Below, piece by piece: positions 38,011 to 46,859 of a DNA stretch of 64,000 nt. Numbering within the stretch: position 1 is the first letter of the stretch; every line of letters starts with the position of its first letter. The DNA lies in NCBI RefSeq assembly GCF_018278905.1, contig NZ_CP046600.1, positions 4,340,001-4,404,000 of the forward strand, read 5' to 3'. Source of the stretch: Mycobacterium spongiae. GTDB lineage: Bacteria; Actinomycetota; Actinomycetes; Mycobacteriales; Mycobacteriaceae. Position numbers and translations under genes: made by a program. Under the pieces are notes generated by a model that saw only the letters and a list, made by a program, of their open reading frames with translations, did not search any database and was not told the DNA's origin.

Positions 38011-38379
38011 ATGCCGGCCGGCCCGAGCGGCGCGCCGCACGACGCAGTCATCTACCACAACCCGCGCTGCAGCACGTCCCGGAAGACGCTGGATCTATTG
38101 CGGGACAATGGCTTTGATCCCACAGTAATCCAGTATCTCAAGACTCCGCCGACCCGGAGCGAGCTGGCCACCATGATTCGCGATGCCGGAATCACGGCAC
38201 GCGCCGCGGTACGCAAACGCGAACCGTTGTATGACGAACTCAACCTCGCCACCGCGACCGATGACGAGGTGCTCGACGCCATGGCAGAACATCCCATCCT
38301 GATCGAACGGCCATTTGTCGTCACACCGAAAGGCACCCGGCTGGCCAGGCCGGTCGACACTGTCCGCGAGATTCTGTGA
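38011..38379 (+). CDS. ArsC-type arsenate reductase (glutaredoxin-coupled)
   Basis: A 122-residue protein of the ArsC/Spx thioredoxin-fold family with the active-site sequence H-N-P-R-C-S-T-S-R-K-T (Cys20), and R-E-P-L-Y and R-P-F-V-V motifs of the YffB/ArsC branch. It reduces arsenate, or possibly another oxyanion or disulfide. Its ATG abuts the prsA stop with no gap, and its stop overlaps the lpqT GTG (GTGA), so it is embedded in a housekeeping operon. I do not recall it at this place in H37Rv. Confidence 0.9.
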   Translation: MPAGPSGAPHDAVIYHNPRCSTSRKTLDLLRDNGFDPTVIQYLKTPPTRSELATMIRDAGITARAAVRKREPLYDELNLATATDDEVLDAMAEHPILIERPFVVTPKGTRLARPVDTVREIL

Positions 38380-39056
38380 CCCACCCAGCACGCAGCCGGG
38401 TCGCGCAGCAGTTCGCCGCTTGTGCCGCGGTAGCCGCACTGGCGATTCCGACAGCCGCGTGCGCACCGAAATCCCCGGATTTCCAGTCGATCTTGACCAC
38501 GACTTCGACGACGAGCGTCGCCCCGACGACGACGGAAAAGCCCGAACCCATATGGAGCTATCTCGCCAGTGTCGGCGTCGCCGGAAAGCAGGTGGAGCCA
38601 AGCGAGCTGACCGACCTCTCCGTGTCCCTCCCGACGCCACCCGGCTGGTCGACGTACACCAACGAGAACATCACGCCAGAAACGGCGATGATCTCGAAGG
38701 GCGACGACTATCCGACGGCCATGCTGATGGTGTTCATGTTGCGCGGAGAATTCGATATTGCCGAAGCGATCAAACACGGCAACGCCGATGCCCAGCTGTC
38801 CAAGAACTTCAACCAGCTGGACGCCTCGACCGCCGACTTCAACGGCTTTCCGTCGGCGATGGTCGAAGGCAGTTACGACCTCGCCGGTAAGCGGTTGCAT
38901 TCGTTCAACCGGATCGTCATCGCCACCAGCGCGCCGCCCGCCAACCAGCGATACCTGATCCAGCTCACCGTTACCAGCCTGGCCACCGAAGCCTATTCGC
39001 AGTCCGACGACATCGAGGCGATCATCGCCGGATTCAGCGTCTCCGCCAATCACTAA
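38376..39056 (+). CDS. lpqT: Lipoprotein LpqT
   Basis: A 226-residue lipoprotein of the LpqN/LpqT family, the same length as Rv1016c. The signal peptide ends at lipobox T-A-A-C (Cys29), a Thr-rich tether follows (about 40-60), then a soluble domain of about 165 residues with W-S-Y-L and F-P-S-A-M-V-E-G-S-Y-D motifs. LpqN-type proteins are surface-exposed and of unclear function. The GTG start overlaps the arsC stop by 4 bp. Confidence 0.92.
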   Translation: MTHPARSRVAQQFAACAAVAALAIPTAACAPKSPDFQSILTTTSTTSVAPTTTEKPEPIWSYLASVGVAGKQVEPSELTDLSVSLPTPPGWSTYTNENITPETAMISKGDDYPTAMLMVFMLRGEFDIAEAIKHGNADAQLSKNFNQLDASTADFNGFPSAMVEGSYDLAGKRLHSFNRIVIATSAPPANQRYLIQLTVTSLATEAYSQSDDIEAIIAGFSVSANH

Positions 39057-39067
39057 AATGGACACCC

Positions 39068-39949
39068 ATGACCGAATGGACAGCCGCCAACTTGCCGTCG
39101 TTCACCGAGCGCACGGTGATCGTGACCGGCGCCAACAGCGGCCTCGGCGCCGTGACTGCCCGCGAGTTGGCCCGCCGGGAGGCGACAGTCATCGTGGCGG
39201 TGCGCAACACCGCCAAGGGTGAGGCCGCCGCGCAACAGATGCGCGGTGCCACAACTGGCCCGGTCCTGGTACGTGAACTCGACCTGCAGGATCTGTCCTC
39301 GGTGCGGCGGTTCGCCGAACAGGTGGACAGCGTCGACGTCCTGATCAACAACGCCGGCATCATGGCGACGCCGTACGCGTTGACTGCCGACGGTTTTGAG
39401 GGCCAAATCGGCACCAACCACCTTGGTCATTTCGCGCTGACCAACCTGTTGCTGCCGAAGCTCACCGAACGGGTGGTGACGGTGTCCTCGATGTTGCACC
39501 GGATGGGCAGCATCAGTCTTGGCGACCTGAACTGGAAGTCCCGGCAATACCGGCCGTGGCTAGCCTACGGTCAGTCCAAGCTCGCCAATCTGTTGTTCAC
39601 GAGCGAGCTGCAGCGACGTCTCGAGGCCGCGGGTTCGCCGGTGCGGGCGCTGGCGGCTCACCCCGGATACTCGCACACGAACTTGCAAGGGCACTCCGGG
39701 CACAAGTTCCGCGACGCACTCGTGTCGGCAGGCACCCGGGTGGTGTCCACCGACGCCGATTTCGGCGCCCGACAAACCTTGTATGCGGCGTCGATGGATT
39801 TGCCGGGGAACACGTTCGTCGGCCCCAAGTTCGGTTTTGTCGGCCGCACCCAACCGGTTGGCCGCAGCAAACAGGCGCAAAGCGCCCACACTGCCGCCGC
39901 GCTCTGGGAACAGTCAGAGCAGCTCACAGGTACCAAATTTCCCCTCTGA
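39068..39949 (+). CDS. Short-chain dehydrogenase/reductase
   Basis: A 293-residue classical SDR. Cofactor motif T-G-A-N-S-G-L-G (18-25), N-N-A-G-I-M (92-97), and active-site Y-x-x-x-K in Y-G-Q-S-K-L-A-N-L-L. It resembles retinol dehydrogenase/WW-oxidoreductase-like SDRs common in mycobacteria (Rv0068/Rv0439c type). The substrate is unknown. It lies 11 bp after lpqT on the same strand; I do not recall it at this locus in H37Rv, so it may be a lineage-specific insertion or a loss there. Confidence 0.9.
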   Translation: MTEWTAANLPSFTERTVIVTGANSGLGAVTARELARREATVIVAVRNTAKGEAAAQQMRGATTGPVLVRELDLQDLSSVRRFAEQVDSVDVLINNAGIMATPYALTADGFEGQIGTNHLGHFALTNLLLPKLTERVVTVSSMLHRMGSISLGDLNWKSRQYRPWLAYGQSKLANLLFTSELQRRLEAAGSPVRALAAHPGYSHTNLQGHSGHKFRDALVSAGTRVVSTDADFGARQTLYAASMDLPGNTFVGPKFGFVGRTQPVGRSKQAQSAHTAAALWEQSEQLTGTKFPL

Positions 39950-40106
39950 GGTGCTCATGCGCTAACCTGTCGGGCGTCACGGCGAGGGTGGCTGGCGGTT
40001 CGGTGTGCTCCCGAAGTACCTCCGAATGCCCCAGGACACCGTTATCGACGGAGACCGGCGTGTTGTCGCGATCCTGGCCGTGCCCCGATTCACACAGGAG
40101 CGACAC

Positions 40107-40772
40107 ATGGCTAAGTCTTCAGGGTCTTCGGTGGCCAACGAATTGACGGTCACCACGCGTACCAAGACCGGCAAAGGCGCCTCGCGGCGCGCCCGGCGCG
40201 ATGGCAAGATTCCGGCGGTCCTCTACGGTCACGGCGCCGATCCGCAGCATCTTGAGTTGCCCGCACATGACTACGCGGCCGTGCTGCGGCACTCCGGCAC
40301 GAACGCGGTGCTGACCCTCGACATCGGCGGCAAGGAGCAGCTGGCGTTGACCAAGGCGCTTGATATCCACCCAATCCGCCACACCATCCAGCACGCCGAC
40401 CTGCTGGTCGTGCGGCGCGGCGAGAAGGTCGTCGTCGAGGTCAGCGTGGTCGTCGAGGGCGAGGCCGGGCCCGACACTCTGGTCACTCAGGACGCCAGCG
40501 CTATCGAGATCGAGGCTGAGGCGTTGTCGATCCCCGAGCAACTGACCATATCCATCGAGGGTGCCGAGCCAGGCACCCAGGTCACCGCCGGGCAGATCGC
40601 GTTGCCGGCTGGCGTGACCCTCGCTTCCGACCCCGACTTGCTGGTGGTCAACGTGGTGAACGCACCGACCGCGGAAGAACTCGAGGGCGAGGCCGAAGCC
40701 GAGGGCGAGGAAGCTGCCGAGGGAGAGGGCGCAGCGGCCGGCGATGCCGGCGCCGCAGACGAGTCCGAGTAG
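40107..40772 (+). CDS. rplY: 50S ribosomal protein L25 (CTC family)
   Basis: A 221-residue CTC-type L25: an N-terminal L25 domain binding 5S rRNA (about 10-105, with [14 protein letters not shown]) plus a C-terminal beta domain and an acidic Glu/Ala-rich tail (about 190-221). ATG 40107 has AGGAG 6 nt upstream; the open frame extends to 40005 without a ribosome site. It is adjacent to pth, the normal arrangement, with a 12-bp gap. Confidence 0.95.
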   Translation: MAKSSGSSVANELTVTTRTKTGKGASRRARRDGKIPAVLYGHGADPQHLELPAHDYAAVLRHSGTNAVLTLDIGGKEQLALTKALDIHPIRHTIQHADLLVVRRGEKVVVEVSVVVEGEAGPDTLVTQDASAIEIEAEALSIPEQLTISIEGAEPGTQVTAGQIALPAGVTLASDPDLLVVNVVNAPTAEELEGEAEAEGEEAAEGEGAAAGDAGAADESE

Positions 40773-40784
40773 GCGGCTCAGGAC

Positions 40785-41384
40785 GTGGCCGAACCCGCCC
40801 CCACAACCAGGCGGTGGCCTCATCTGGTGGTCGGCCTGGGCAACCCGGGAGAAAACTACTCCCGGACCCGGCACAACCTCGGATTCATGGTTGCCGACCT
40901 TCTCGCCGCCCGGCTGGGCTCGAAATTCAAGGCGCACAAGCGTTCCGGCGCCGAAGTCGTCGCGGGCCGGCTCGCCGGACATCCGGTGGTATTGGCCAAG
41001 CCACGCTGCTACATGAACGAGTCAGGTCGCCAGTTGGGACCGCTGGCGAAGTTCTACTCGGTGCCCCCCGCCGACATCATCGTTATCCACGACGAGCTCG
41101 ATCTCGAGTTCGGTCGCATCCGGCTCAAGCTGGGCGGCGGCGAGGGCGGCCACAACGGGTTGCGTTCAGTGGCGGCTTCGCTGGGTACCAAAGACTTTCA
41201 GCGGGTACGCATCGGGATCGGCCGGCCGCCTGGACGCAAAGATCCCGCGAAATTCGTGTTGGAGAACTTCACCGCCGCGGAGCGACCCGAGGTCGCCACG
41301 ATCTGCGAGGAGGCTGCCGACGCCGCCGAATTGCTCGTCGACGTGGGACTCGAGCCAGCGCAAAACCGCGTCCACGCCTGGTAG
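40785..41384 (+). CDS. pth: Peptidyl-tRNA hydrolase
   Basis: A 199-residue Pth. [11 protein letters not shown] and the catalytic-histidine segment T-R-H-N-L-G-F lie near residues 15-34, with [10 protein letters not shown] and H-D-E-L-D-L-E-F further on. It recycles tRNA from prematurely released peptidyl-tRNA. The start is GTG 40785. It ends 32 bp before a convergent ccdA-like gene, the boundary of the inserted redox block. Confidence 0.96.
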   Translation: MAEPAPTTRRWPHLVVGLGNPGENYSRTRHNLGFMVADLLAARLGSKFKAHKRSGAEVVAGRLAGHPVVLAKPRCYMNESGRQLGPLAKFYSVPPADIIVIHDELDLEFGRIRLKLGGGEGGHNGLRSVAASLGTKDFQRVRIGIGRPPGRKDPAKFVLENFTAAERPEVATICEEAADAAELLVDVGLEPAQNRVHAW

Positions 41385-41416
41385 TTCCAGTGCGAGAAAC
41401 ACACCGCGAGGCCCTG

Positions 41417-42298
41417 TCAGCGGGCGCCATCATCGGCCGGCAACGAGCGCTCGCCGCGCCGGCGCACTGCGCCCCACCCGATCGCGATCGCAGTCAGCAC
41501 AACCAGCGCGCCAAGCATTGGCCAAATACCTAGGGCGTCGACATGGCGTGCGAGCCAACCCTGCACTAACCCCGCGGTCCTGACGATCGGGTCATCTGGG
41601 CTGGCGTCGGTGAAGAACAGGCGGATTTCGTAGTAGCCGTAATACACGACGTACAGCCCGGTCAACAAGACGATCGCGCCGGCGATCCTGCTGGCATGCG
41701 GGAGAATTCGGCGAAGGCCGCCCGCCGCAGCGGAGCCAGCAAGGGCAACAACCAGCGCGGCCACCCCGACGGTGATGGCCATTCCGGTGGCATACGCAAG
41801 GAAGGCCACGACACCGGTGAACATTGATCCCCGTTTGAACGTCATGCTGATCACGGCGAGAAAAGGCGCGATCGTGCATGACAGCGAGGCGATGGCGTAG
41901 CCCACGCCGTAGCCGTACATCGAGCGCAGCCGCGCGGTGGGCGTACCCACAAACGCCTTGGGCAGCATCACGGTGAGCGATTTTCCCACCAACAGCCACA
42001 CCCCCAGCGTCACCAGCAGTGCGCCGATGATCACGGTAGCGAACGGCAGGTAGCGCTGCGCGGAGGCGATCAACGGCGAGATCAGCACCCCGAAGATGCC
42101 GAACACCGTGACGAATCCGGCGGACATGGCCACGGTTGCCGCTCCCGCACGGGCCAGCACCACCGCGCGTGACGACTCCTCGTTGCCGCCCGCGATCACC
42201 AAACTCAGATAACCCGGCAGAAAGGCAAAGCCGCACGGATTCAGCGCTGCGACCAACCCCGCCCCGAGAGCGAATCCGATGGCGGTGGTGTCGATCAC
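41417..42298 (-). CDS. CcdA/DsbD-type thiol-disulfide transmembrane reductase
   Basis: A 293-residue protein with about six to seven membrane helices. The two membrane-buried redox cysteines are in A-L-N-P-C-G-F (Cys22) and L-S-C-T-I-A-P (Cys141), the CcdA signature. It would pass electrons from cytosolic thioredoxin/mycoredoxin to the DsbF-like lipoprotein across the membrane. GTG 42298 overlaps the dsbF stop by 4 bp. The frame continues upstream into dsbF but is rejected because the P-C-G-F helix starts here. Confidence 0.92.
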   Translation of the reverse strand: MIDTTAIGFALGAGLVAALNPCGFAFLPGYLSLVIAGGNEESSRAVVLARAGAATVAMSAGFVTVFGIFGVLISPLIASAQRYLPFATVIIGALLVTLGVWLLVGKSLTVMLPKAFVGTPTARLRSMYGYGVGYAIASLSCTIAPFLAVISMTFKRGSMFTGVVAFLAYATGMAITVGVAALVVALAGSAAAGGLRRILPHASRIAGAIVLLTGLYVVYYGYYEIRLFFTDASPDDPIVRTAGLVQGWLARHVDALGIWPMLGALVVLTAIAIGWGAVRRRGERSLPADDGAR

Positions 42299-42843
42299 TG
42301 GTTCGCTAGGGCGGTTACCCGCTCGGTCAGGTCCGCCTCCGACACCCGCCCTTTGACGACGTCGATGCCGCCGTCGGACCGAACGAACGCATACGCGGGT
42401 TGTTGCGTGACGCCGAACTTCGCCCAGACCGACCCATCGGTGTCGGCCAACTGGGTAAATCCGTTCACCGAGTACCTGTCGACGAATTCGCGCATGGCCG
42501 GCACCTGATCCAACCCGCCGACACCGACAAAAGTCACGGTCGGGTGCGAGACCGCGACCTCGCTGACACCGTGCGCTTCGCCCTGACACGTCGGGCACCA
42601 CGGCGCCCAGAACCACAACACCGCCGGCCTGCCCAACAAGCTTTCCCCGCGGAAATCTTGCCCATCAAGGGTTTTGGCGGTGAACTGCAGCTGCACGGGA
42701 ACCGTTCGGGCCATAGGCCCTTGGCCGACGACCCCCGATGCGGTCGGCGACGCCGCTGACGGCTCCGAGTGCGAACCGCACGCGACGAGCACCAGCGCGG
42801 CAACCGCGACGGCGCCCATCGATCGCAGGTAGCTCGCGATCAT
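42295..42843 (-). CDS. dsbF: Thioredoxin-like lipoprotein DsbF
   Basis: A 182-residue TlpA/DsbE-like protein, the length I recall for Rv1677/DsbF. Lipobox L-V-A-C gives lipidated Cys22, and active site W-C-P-T-C (Cys83, Cys86) lies in a thioredoxin fold with cis-Pro in Q-Q-P-A-Y. It acts outside the membrane in disulfide exchange. It overlaps both neighbours by 4 bp, forming a three-gene operon with the peroxiredoxin-like and CcdA-like genes; CcdA is its probable electron donor. Confidence 0.93.
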   Translation of the reverse strand: MIASYLRSMGAVAVAALVLVACGSHSEPSAASPTASGVVGQGPMARTVPVQLQFTAKTLDGQDFRGESLLGRPAVLWFWAPWCPTCQGEAHGVSEVAVSHPTVTFVGVGGLDQVPAMREFVDRYSVNGFTQLADTDGSVWAKFGVTQQPAYAFVRSDGGIDVVKGRVSEADLTERVTALANQ

Positions 42844-43409
42844 CGAGAGCTACCAAGCGAACGCTGGATGTTCAGCAGTTCAGCTACCGACCATTGATCG
42901 TCGGCGTAACGACCATAGTGCACGGCCACCACCGTTCCATCGGGATCGATCAGAAAGTCGGCCGGCAAACCCAAGTGTGTGCTGCCATCGCCCAGCGTGA
43001 CACCGGCCCGGTCGGGATCGTTGCGATGCAACATCGCCGTCCCGCCGCGCATCGCGGCCCACCACGATCGTGGATCGGCCACCGCGCGCAATCCCGTCTC
43101 GACCCCGAATTCGCGGTAGTGCACGCGGTCGGGATCAGCGATCACCGCGAACGGCAGCAAGGTGTGATAGCCCCGCAGCTCCTCGACCGGCGAGTGGAAG
43201 AACACCACCTCGGTGATGCCGGCGTCGGAAACCTCTGGATGCCGGTCGGCGAAACTACGTAGATGCAGATGGCAGATCGGACAGCCTGCGAACCGCCGGA
43301 ACTGCAGATGTGTCCGTCCGGTCGACGCAGGAACCTCCACCGACTGGCCGGTGATGGTCTCGAGGCGCCGTACTGGAACGGCTGCACCGCTGGACAATTG
43401 GGTAGCCAT
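42840..43409 (-). CDS. Peroxiredoxin/AhpC-TSA-like protein (Rv1676-like)
   Basis: A 189-residue thioredoxin-fold protein of the AhpC/TSA-like group with a C-P-I-C motif (Cys43, Cys46) instead of the usual single peroxidatic T-x-x-C. It has no signal peptide, so it is cytosolic. It is likely a thiol peroxidase or disulfide reductase. It is first gene of the operon with dsbF and ccdA, overlapping dsbF by 4 bp. In H37Rv, Rv1676 also precedes dsbF but at another chromosomal site, next to cmr; all three occur in this block. Confidence 0.88.
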   Translation of the reverse strand: MATQLSSGAAVPVRRLETITGQSVEVPASTGRTHLQFRRFAGCPICHLHLRSFADRHPEVSDAGITEVVFFHSPVEELRGYHTLLPFAVIADPDRVHYREFGVETGLRAVADPRSWWAAMRGGTAMLHRNDPDRAGVTLGDGSTHLGLPADFLIDPDGTVVAVHYGRYADDQWSVAELLNIQRSLGSSR

Positions 43410-43547
43410 CGCCCCACCCTACCGACCCAGGGCGCACCCCTGACCGACTGTCTGTCAGCCCGCTGACAGTGTGCGCAACGGCGATCCCAGCCCTGTCACG
43501 GCGCCGACAACACCCAAGCCCCGCACGCTGTGTCACCCTGGTTGCGA

Positions 43548-43573
43548 AGAGGAGCCCCCGAGAGGAGCCCCCG
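43548..43573 (+). repeat. Tandem 13-bp duplication of the ribosome-binding region
   Basis: AGAGGAGCCCCCG is repeated exactly twice (43548-43560 and 43561-43573), directly before the GTG start of the HAD gene. Each copy contains the Shine-Dalgarno-like GAGGAG; only the second is well spaced (6 nt). Confidence 0.85.
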
Positions 43574-44269
43574 GTGGTTCATCGCCCGCACACCGTCGTC
43601 TTCGATGTCGTCGAGACGTTGATGACGTTGGAACCGTTGCGCCGGCGCTTTGTCGAGACGGGTTTGCCTTCCTCCGCGGTAGAGCGGTGGTTTGACCGGA
43701 TGTTGCGCGACGGTATGGCGTTGACGCTTGCCGGTGGCTATCAGCCGTTCCCTACGGTGGCCGAGTCCGCGCTGCGTGTCATTGGCGGCGCTCATATCGG
43801 CGACGACGAGGTGGACTACATTCTCGGCGGCTTGGGGTCGCTGCCGGCTCAACCCGATGCCGAACCGGCGATGAGGCTCCTGGCAGATGCCGGGCTACCG
43901 ATGGTATGCCTGACCAACGGGGCCAGCGAGGCCACCGCGGCATTCCTGGATCGCACCGGGCTCAACCGCTTCGTCGATCGGGTGATCAGCGTGGCCGAAG
44001 TACGGATGTGGAAGCCGGGGCTCGCCGTCTACCAGCACGCCCTGTCACGCATCGGCCGTTCGGGCGACGACGTGGCGTTGGTGGCTGTGCACGCCTTCGA
44101 CTGCCACGGCGCACATGCGGCCGGGCTGACCACGGGCTGGGCCGCGCGATTGGAGAAGCACTACCCGAAGATCTTCACCGCTGCCGATGTGATCGGTGCC
44201 GATCTCGTCGACGTGGTCACTGGGTTGATCGCGCTGCCCGACCGTCGGGCGGCGGCAGATGATCGGTAA
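43574..44269 (+). CDS. HAD-superfamily hydrolase, haloacid dehalogenase type II-like
   Basis: A 231-residue HAD enzyme. Motif I V-F-D-V-V-E-T-L has the nucleophile Asp near residue 9, motif II L-T-N-G-A near 115, motif III lysine M-W-K-P-G, and a motif IV region V-A-V-H-A-F-D-C-H-G-A. This pattern fits L-2-haloacid dehalogenase/phosphatase-like proteins; the substrate is unclear. GTG 43574 follows a duplicated GAGGAG site. It is divergent from the peroxiredoxin-like operon. Confidence 0.85.
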   Translation: MVHRPHTVVFDVVETLMTLEPLRRRFVETGLPSSAVERWFDRMLRDGMALTLAGGYQPFPTVAESALRVIGGAHIGDDEVDYILGGLGSLPAQPDAEPAMRLLADAGLPMVCLTNGASEATAAFLDRTGLNRFVDRVISVAEVRMWKPGLAVYQHALSRIGRSGDDVALVAVHAFDCHGAHAAGLTTGWAARLEKHYPKIFTAADVIGADLVDVVTGLIALPDRRAAADDR

Positions 44270-44335
44270 ACCCCGGGAGTAGTACTGCGAGCTGGACGGC
44301 AGCATGTCACTCGACGAGGAGATCGTCACCAACGG

Positions 44336-44695
44336 TCAGGCGGTCTCACCGCCCTGCACGGCGCGGATCACCCGTGACCACCAGCGCGGCCGCCCGCGGT
44401 CACGTCGACTCGAGAGCATCTCGCTAGCGCGGTCGGGGAACTCACGTGCCACCGCGGCAGCGACCTCGCGCACACTCGGATTGACCAGGGCCACGCCGCC
44501 GACGAACACCGTCGGAACGGTTTCGTCACCACCGGTGACCGCGCGGACACGCTCGGCGGCACCCGGGTCCTTCCAGATGTCGATCTCGGTCGTTGGGATG
44601 CCGCGTCGACGCAGCCCATGACGCAGCTTCACACAGAACGGACATCCCGGCCGCCACAACACCTCGACCCCATCGACATAGCCGGCACGACTCAT
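44336..44695 (-). CDS. Mycoredoxin / glutaredoxin-like protein
   Basis: A 119-residue glutaredoxin-fold protein with active site C-P-F-C (Cys18, Cys21), the T-V-P-T-V-F cis-Pro loop and a G-G-V-A-L glycine pair. The C-terminal 30 residues are basic and include W-W-S-R-V-I. In mycobacteria such proteins use mycothiol. It sits 14 bp downstream of the DUF302 lipoprotein gene, so the two are probably one transcript. Confidence 0.9.
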   Translation of the reverse strand: MSRAGYVDGVEVLWRPGCPFCVKLRHGLRRRGIPTTEIDIWKDPGAAERVRAVTGGDETVPTVFVGGVALVNPSVREVAAAVAREFPDRASEMLSSRRDRGRPRWWSRVIRAVQGGETA

Positions 44696-44709
44696 ATGCT
44701 GCTCCCGGT

Positions 44710-45678
44710 CTACTGTTTCGCCGCGGCTTCGGCGATTGCGTGGACTTCTTGCGATAGCTGCCGTCCGGCATCGCTCAGCGCGGGATCGACCGCGGTGAAC
44801 ATCGGCGCGGGATCGAAGTAGCTGATGTGCGCGGGGCTGCGGCCGTCAGACCACACGTGCACCCGCCCGGGAACCACCGCGGCGATCGCTTGAGTGGCGC
44901 CAAAAAGCGTCGTGCCCATCTGCGGATCACCGACAAAGAAACTGTGCGCACGCTGCGATTGCAGCCCGATCGCCTCCAGGCGAGTTTCCTGGTTCACGTC
45001 GCCGAGGATGGTCATCCCGTGCTCGGCGGCCGCATCATGCAGCGAACCAATCGTTGCTTCGAACGAACCCACCGCATCGACCGTGATGAACGTCGTCTCG
45101 ACCGCGGTTGTTGTCGTTGGGCCGCCGCCGCCCGCCGCGGCTTCGGCAATCGTGCGGATCGCTTGCGATACCTGTTGTCCGCCATCGCCAAGATCCGGAT
45201 CGACGGCCGCGAACTCCGGCGCTGGATCAAAGTAGCTGATGTGCGCTGGACCATCGCCGTCCACCCAGACGCTGACCCGCACCGGAATCACCGCGCCGAT
45301 CGCCTGCGTGGACTCGAAGAATGTCTTGCCGATCTTCGGATTGCCCACAAAGAAACTGTGCGCACCGGGCAATTGCAGTCCGGTAGCCGCCAGCTCGGCG
45401 TCCTGATTGACATCGCCGACGATCATCATCCCGTTGTCGGCGGCCGCCTTGTGCAACGCATCCACCGTCGCCTCGAAATTTTGGCCGGAGGCGTAGCTGA
45501 TGAACGTCGTCGAAACGGCCCGCGGCGCATGTGCCGATTCAGCATCGCCGGCCGCCGCTGCACTCGTTGATTGCCCGGTGCCACCGTCACTTCCGCCGGT
45601 GCAGCCAGCCACCAGGAAAGCGACGACCGCCGCGCCGGCGACGAGCCGGGCGACTACCGGGCGTGATGCGAACGACAT
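44710..45678 (-). CDS. Lipoprotein with two DUF302 domains
   Basis: A 322-residue lipoprotein. Lipobox V-A-G-C gives Cys26; two homologous DUF302 domains follow (about 50-175 and 180-322), each with T-T-F-I, a D-V-N-Q segment, H-S-F-F-V-G-(N/D)-P and H-I-S-Y-F-D-P-A-P. Single DUF302 proteins are common near oxidative or metal-stress genes and their function is unknown. ATG 45678 has GGGAGCAG upstream; the longer frame is rejected because this start begins the signal peptide. It is co-oriented with the mycoredoxin gene and divergent from the CRP-family gene. Confidence 0.88.
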   Translation of the reverse strand: MSFASRPVVARLVAGAAVVAFLVAGCTGGSDGGTGQSTSAAAAGDAESAHAPRAVSTTFISYASGQNFEATVDALHKAAADNGMMIVGDVNQDAELAATGLQLPGAHSFFVGNPKIGKTFFESTQAIGAVIPVRVSVWVDGDGPAHISYFDPAPEFAAVDPDLGDGGQQVSQAIRTIAEAAAGGGGPTTTTAVETTFITVDAVGSFEATIGSLHDAAAEHGMTILGDVNQETRLEAIGLQSQRAHSFFVGDPQMGTTLFGATQAIAAVVPGRVHVWSDGRSPAHISYFDPAPMFTAVDPALSDAGRQLSQEVHAIAEAAAKQ

Positions 45679-45930
45679 AGATGCTGCTCCCTTCGGTATT
45701 CGATGCGGACGACGCTGCGGCAGCGGGAACTGCGGAAGCGACAAGACATCATCGGGGCCAGCCCCGTATCGGTGAACCAGACCATTGGACCATCAGCTCG
45801 GTTGACCTTCGTCGCTCCCTGATGTCGATTCGCTCGGCATCCTTGTGGGGCAGCTAACCACGGACGGGCGCAACTCGGGAACAATTGTCAGCGCGATGAC
45901 AGCATCGCCTCCCTGCCCGGACGGCCTCGG

Positions 45931-45990
45931 AGGTCTGAGCAGGTCTGGGAAAGTCGGGGAAAGTCTGGGAAAGTCGGGGAAGGTCTAGGA
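45931..45990 (+). repeat. 10-bp-periodic repeat in the leader of the CRP-family gene
   Basis: Six consecutive 10-bp units fit the pattern A(A/G)GTC(T/G)GGGA with one or two mismatches in the outer ones; the four central units alternate T and G. It ends 24 bp before the ATG of the regulator gene. One unit per helical turn could place protein sites on one face, or allow slippage. The rest of the 335-bp gap 45679-46013 shows no gene. Confidence 0.75.
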
Positions 45991-46013
45991 GGGCCTAGAG
46001 AGGACCTCGGCGA

Positions 46014-46751
46014 ATGATGTCAGACCGGCCGGTGGGCCCGATCCGACATCTCATGCACGCGGTGAGCGGTGGTCCGCACGCGTCCGAGGCCCAGATGCGC
46101 CACGCCGCGTGGATTGCGCGCTGCGTCGGCCGTGGCGCATCGGCACCACTGCATTCCGATGACCTGTCCGCACTCGCCGGGACACTTCGGGCGGTGGAAT
46201 TCGTTCCTGGGACGGTGGTGTTTTCTGCCGACCATGATGCGAACGGGGTATGGGTTGTCCGGCAGGGCCTGATCGAACTCGCGGTTGGCTCTGGGCGACG
46301 GCGCGCTGTCGTGGATGTTCTTCGCCCCGGCGACGTCGACGGTGACATTCCCCTATTGCTCAACATGCCACTGGCCTATACAGCCCGCGCGTTGACCGAT
46401 TCGACGTGCCTGTTCTTGGACCGGAACGCTTTCGAGCAGCTCCTCGCCACTCATCCGGCCATCTCCCGACGGTGGCTGTCGAGTGTGGCACAACGTGTTT
46501 CGGCCGGCCAAGCCCGGTTGATTGGACTGCTCGGCCGGCCCCTGCCCGCGCAGGTGGCCCAGCTCCTGCTCGACGAGGCCACCGAGATGCGTGTCGAACT
46601 TGCCCAACGGACCCTGGCGGCCATGCTCGGGGCGCAGCGTCCGTCGATCAACAAGATCCTCAAAGAGTTTGAGCGGGATCGGTTGGTCAGTGTCGGATAT
46701 GCCGTCATCGAGATCACCGACCCGGACGGGTTGCGCGCTCGTGCGCAGTGA
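46014..46751 (+). CDS. cmr: CRP/FNR-family regulator (Cmr/Rv1675c-like)
   Basis: A 245-residue regulator. The cyclic-nucleotide-binding-type beta-barrel (about 35-150, with P-G-T-V-V-F and [10 protein letters not shown]) is followed by a dimer helix and a C-terminal winged HTH whose recognition region reads [16 protein letters not shown]. No FNR-type cysteine cluster is present. It is the length of Cmr (Rv1675c), a cAMP-responsive regulator in M. tuberculosis; orthology is inferred. It is placed upstream of the radical SAM gene and divergent from the DUF302 gene. Confidence 0.88.
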   Translation: MMSDRPVGPIRHLMHAVSGGPHASEAQMRHAAWIARCVGRGASAPLHSDDLSALAGTLRAVEFVPGTVVFSADHDANGVWVVRQGLIELAVGSGRRRAVVDVLRPGDVDGDIPLLLNMPLAYTARALTDSTCLFLDRNAFEQLLATHPAISRRWLSSVAQRVSAGQARLIGLLGRPLPAQVAQLLLDEATEMRVELAQRTLAAMLGAQRPSINKILKEFERDRLVSVGYAVIEITDPDGLRARAQ

Positions 46752-46859
46752 GGTGTCGGTGGGAACGGGTGGATTGTCCGGCGGCTGACACTTGGCTACC
46801 GCGCCCGAAACGCGCGGTGATGGGGTAGCTGCACGGCCACAAGGAAGTGAGGGCATCGG

